DNA from: Coenobita brevimanus
Taxonomy: Eukaryota; Arthropoda; Malacostraca; Decapoda; Coenobitidae
DNA length: 64,000 bases
Direction: 5' to 3'
Assembly (NCBI GenBank): GCA_032717465.1
Contig: CM064696.1
Span: 53,723,277 to 53,787,276, forward strand
Made by a program: the position numbers and the translations under genes. Each line of letters begins with the position of its first letter. Within the stretch, counting starts at the first letter, position 1. Positions 61,162 through 64,000 of the stretch are shown one piece after another. The notes under the pieces are model-generated. The model was not told the origin of the DNA. It saw nothing but the letters and a program-made list of their open reading frames with translations, and did no database searches.

Positions 61162-62129
61162 TGAGCAGAATATAGAAGAGGATGCAAAAAGAAAAAGAAA
61201 CTACCTGAGAATATTTAATTACGCAAACCCTTATAACACCACAAAGGTAAGCTCTGTCCTTGCTTAATAAAGAATCCGATGCTGATGAAGGCGTTAAGGC
61301 GAAGAGAGGCGAGCAAGAAGGATTGTTTCTCTCCCTCAAGAAATTCCTTCCCTCCTTCCCATCCTTGGTCGCGTCTCACAGTCTCACCTGTCGAAAAAAA
61401 TTTTAGTTTAAATAATAATACGTGTACCTGGTCAGATGCACTTAGAATGGAAAACAGGCTTGCATTTCTATCTGTACCCATCTATCTGTCTACCTATCTA
61501 TATATCTATCTATTTATATGACCATCCATTTATCTACCTATCTATCTATAATGTATCTAAATATCTACCTGTATCATTCTGCCTATCTATCTGTCTATCT
61601 GTCTGATTCTGCCTGTCTTTCTCTCTATATGTACAGTATGTATGTATGTATGTAAATTACAGGCACAGATAGACATATATGGTTACAGAGATAGATAGAT
61701 TGGCCAGGATTTAGAAATAAGAAGACAGACGTTACTATCAGCAAAGTGAATATAGTCTCACAGTAAGTCAGTATAATATAATTTTGGTATTGTTTATGTC
61801 AGAACCTAGCGTGATCTTACGACACTACAAACGAATGTTCAAATGGGTTCAAGTTAAATTTCATTAGTTTGAAACCCAAGAAATTAAAAGGCATTCATGA
61901 CCTGGACGCAAATTTCAGAATAGTACCTGACATTTTTTTGTTTAAGTAGATCTAGGTTAATAAAGGTTAGTCTGCTAGGATTTGGTCACGTTAAGTTAGG
62001 ATTTTTTCGGAAGAGTACCGGAGTATTTCATTTCTTTTGGCAGGAAGACCTAGGTTAATTAGGGTTGATCTGTTAGGGTTAGGTTACGTTAGGTTAAAAT
62101 TATCTGTTTGTAAAGTAAGTGCAATCATC

Positions 62130-62391
62130 CTGGGAAAAGAAAGCTCAGGAGGCCGCGTTGGACGAGTTAAGTGTTCGAGCAGACGACACCGAGACAATAC
62201 CTGCTTCGAACCTCGCTGCGGACGCAGAGGTACTGAAGAAGTCGAGAGTCCCCCTTAACACCTCTTCAGTTTCACCTGCATAATATCCTTAGTGTCTCAG
62301 TGGCTCGCGTCGCAGGTGCTGAAGAATCTGTGGGGGGAGAAGAAGGAGTATCAGAGATTGGGGTGAGTAGGGAGAAAAGAGGGGGTGTAAA
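62130..62391 (+). other. Two possible short exons of an unidentified gene
   Basis: A segment ending near 62229 reads AQEAALDELSVRADD and DAE before a GTACTG donor-like site. A second follows GTCGCAG at 62316 and reads VLKNLWGEKKEYQRLG then TGA. Both are phase 0 and share the opening GT(A/G)CTGAAGAA. They are charged and helical, like the coiled-coil tail of the kinase gene upstream, and might be alternative 3' exons. No family match and no start were seen, so this is weak. Confidence 0.2.
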
Positions 62392-63256
62392 GGAATGAGT
62401 GGGGAGAGAAGATATGTTAAAGAAAGAGTGGGGAGAGACGGGATGTTAGAGAATGTGCAGAGGAATAGAACACTTTTAGCCCGACTTGGATCCTCTTTAG
62501 GAATGAATAGAGGCTGATCATATGCGTGTAATGTATAAAGAAGCCCAAAACAGACATGGATAGTAGATCAGTTGTTTTTTCCTCAAACCTAATCACACAC
62601 ACACACACACACACACAAGGCCTTTGTCATCGTTGGGGAAGGTTAATTCTTCCTCAGTGAAAATGGCCTAGTCTTGCTGTGGTTTTTATATAAATTGATA
62701 CCGATACAAATGAATTAGTTATTGCTTTATTTTCTGGCCTTAATCTAATCGGTTATTTCGGGGTTGTTCTAGACCAACATAAAAGCCGTGACAAAAAAAA
62801 ATCGGAATCCATTTGATGGTAAAGGTAAAAAGTTACCCTGGGTTACATGTTCACTGACCTTCAGGGATTCCACTAAACAATATCGTTGCTACGGCAGAGA
62901 TGAAAGTTTTTATATTACGCACTGTAGGCAGGCGTTCAGTTCATCTGGACGTGAATTCGGTGGACTGCAGCTGATGTTGTCCTGTTCTATACAGTCCTCC
63001 TCTTGGGGGATAGGGAGGGATTTGAAGAATCATGTTACAACCGGGTAAAGAAGCTGCGCGGTTATAACAGTGCCACAACAAGAAGACATTCCTCGCCAGT
63101 ACCAGATGCTCGTGAGTTCAGTGGCAGATTTGCCTCTTCTGAACACGACCGTGGCTCCATGTGCTGAAACCCACGGTCAGTAATCTCGGTAGTGGAGCCA
63201 TGCCGTGTTGATTTTGTTTTCCTGAGTTACATTTAACAAAGTAGACAAGGCGAAGG

Positions 63257-64000
63257 TCACACTGGGTTGAAGGAGCACATAAAAAAGGCGAATTGTACTA
63301 TGAGGGCAAGGACGATGGGCGGGTGTTGTCCAGCGTAGAAAATGGGCAAGTTGTTGTTTGTGTCGAGAGTGTTGACGGGGACGTGGTGAGCCAGCAGCAC
63401 CTCCACAATATCCTCCTGCCCCCACCTGCACGCATAAGCCAGAGCTGTGCGTCCCTCAGCATCTGCAGCGTCTACCGGTGCCCCAGCCTCCAGCAATATC
63501 CTCAGAAGCTTCTCCTGTCCCGCCGCTGCTGCCAGCATGAGGGGTGTCACACCACCCTCACCTGCCAGCTCAGAATCCGCACCGCCCTCAATCAGTCGGC
63601 TCAGTATCCTCTCCGTTTGAGTGGCACCGCTGTCAACATAATGCACGAATTCTGCTCTGAGAAGTGGCGTATTGAGGGCAGGGAAGATATTATGAGTTGC
63701 GTAGTAATCCCAAGGCAGTAAAGCTTCGTGTAGGAGCGATGCACCCACAAGGTTGGTGGTAGTGGGGTCAGCTCCAGCTCCCAACAGTAACCTTGTCACG
63801 TCATGGCTTCGAGCACGCACTGACATATGCAAAGGAGTGTTGCCCTGAGCATCCTGAGCTTCAAGTGGGGCTCCATGCCACAGCAACACTTTAGCCACGG
63901 CCATCCTGTTGCTGATTGCTTGCTGGTGGAGGGCTGTGGTGCCATCATTGTCAGCCAAGCTTGGGTTTGCCCCTGCCTCTAGTAAGGCCCTGGCCACCTC
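63257..64000 (-). CDS. Ankyrin-repeat protein, 3' part (truncated by window edge)
   Basis: A minus-strand frame is open from the window edge to a stop at 63259-63257 (about 247 residues). It has at least six ankyrin units: ARALLEAGANPSLADNDG, TALHQQAISNRMAVAKVL, TPLHMSVRARSHDVTRLL, a longer irregular unit with LLHEALLPWDYYATHN, then TPLMLAAAAGQEKLLRIL and TALAYACRWGQEDIVEVL. The last residues AFFMCSFNPV are hydrophobic and unlike ankyrin, so either this is a natural end or the true exon ends earlier, for example at a GTACAA donor near 63300. The gene continues upstream beyond the window. It is more regular in sequence than the two plus-strand ankyrin genes and is probably not a recent duplicate of them. 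Confidence 0.75.
   Translation of the reverse strand, partial: EVARALLEAGANPSLADNDGTTALHQQAISNRMAVAKVLLWHGAPLEAQDAQGNTPLHMSVRARSHDVTRLLLGAGADPTTTNLVGASLLHEALLPWDYYATHNIFPALNTPLLRAEFVHYVDSGATQTERILSRLIEGGADSELAGEGGVTPLMLAAAAGQEKLLRILLEAGAPVDAADAEGRTALAYACRWGQEDIVEVLLAHHVPVNTLDTNNNLPIFYAGQHPPIVLALIVQFAFFMCSFNPV

Overview
The window looks like nuclear DNA from an arthropod, most likely a decapod crustacean. This is inferred from the multi-exon genes with GT/AG introns, the very dense long dinucleotide and trinucleotide microsatellites, several dispersed repeat families, short degenerate TTAGG-like stretches and the kind of ion-channel gene present. Nothing bacterial was seen. Exons were joined by hand by checking splice sites and reading phase; no transcript evidence was available.

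Layout. (1) 1-123: last coding exon of a plus-strand gene with a CUB-like end. (2) 124-9374: repeat-rich spacer. (3) 9375-20514, plus: an 11-exon gene whose exons all join in phase into about 908 residues: signal peptide, pentraxin/LamG-like domain, C-type lectin domain, LDL-receptor class A domain, then a complete Cys-loop ligand-gated ion channel. (4) 20515-26999: spacer with repeats. (5) 27000-31038, plus: a NEK-like kinase with damaged catalytic motifs, probably a pseudokinase. (6) 31938-40616, minus: a 15-exon gene of about 977 residues joining an N-terminal RING finger, a low-complexity region, coiled coils and a C-terminal USP deubiquitinase domain. (7) 40617-48693: spacer with many tandem repeats and LINE remnants. 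(8) 48694-52027 and 52326-53992, plus: two tandem paralogous ankyrin-repeat genes, the first with a proline-rich tail. (9) 54370-59009, plus: an intact NEK-like kinase sharing intron positions with the pseudokinase. (10) 59010-63256: spacer. (11) 63257 to the right edge, minus: the 3' end of a third ankyrin-repeat gene.

The right half therefore brings together a kinase and pseudokinase pair, three ankyrin proteins and one protein carrying both an E3-ligase type RING and a deubiquitinase. These are typical parts of ubiquitin and kinase signalling, so a functional neighbourhood is plausible but is inference. The two most unusual products are the lectin/LDLa-fused channel and the RING-USP fusion. 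The noncoding part holds at least three dispersed repeat families (called A, B and C here) with many copies, plus several minisatellites, some touching splice sites or coding exons.
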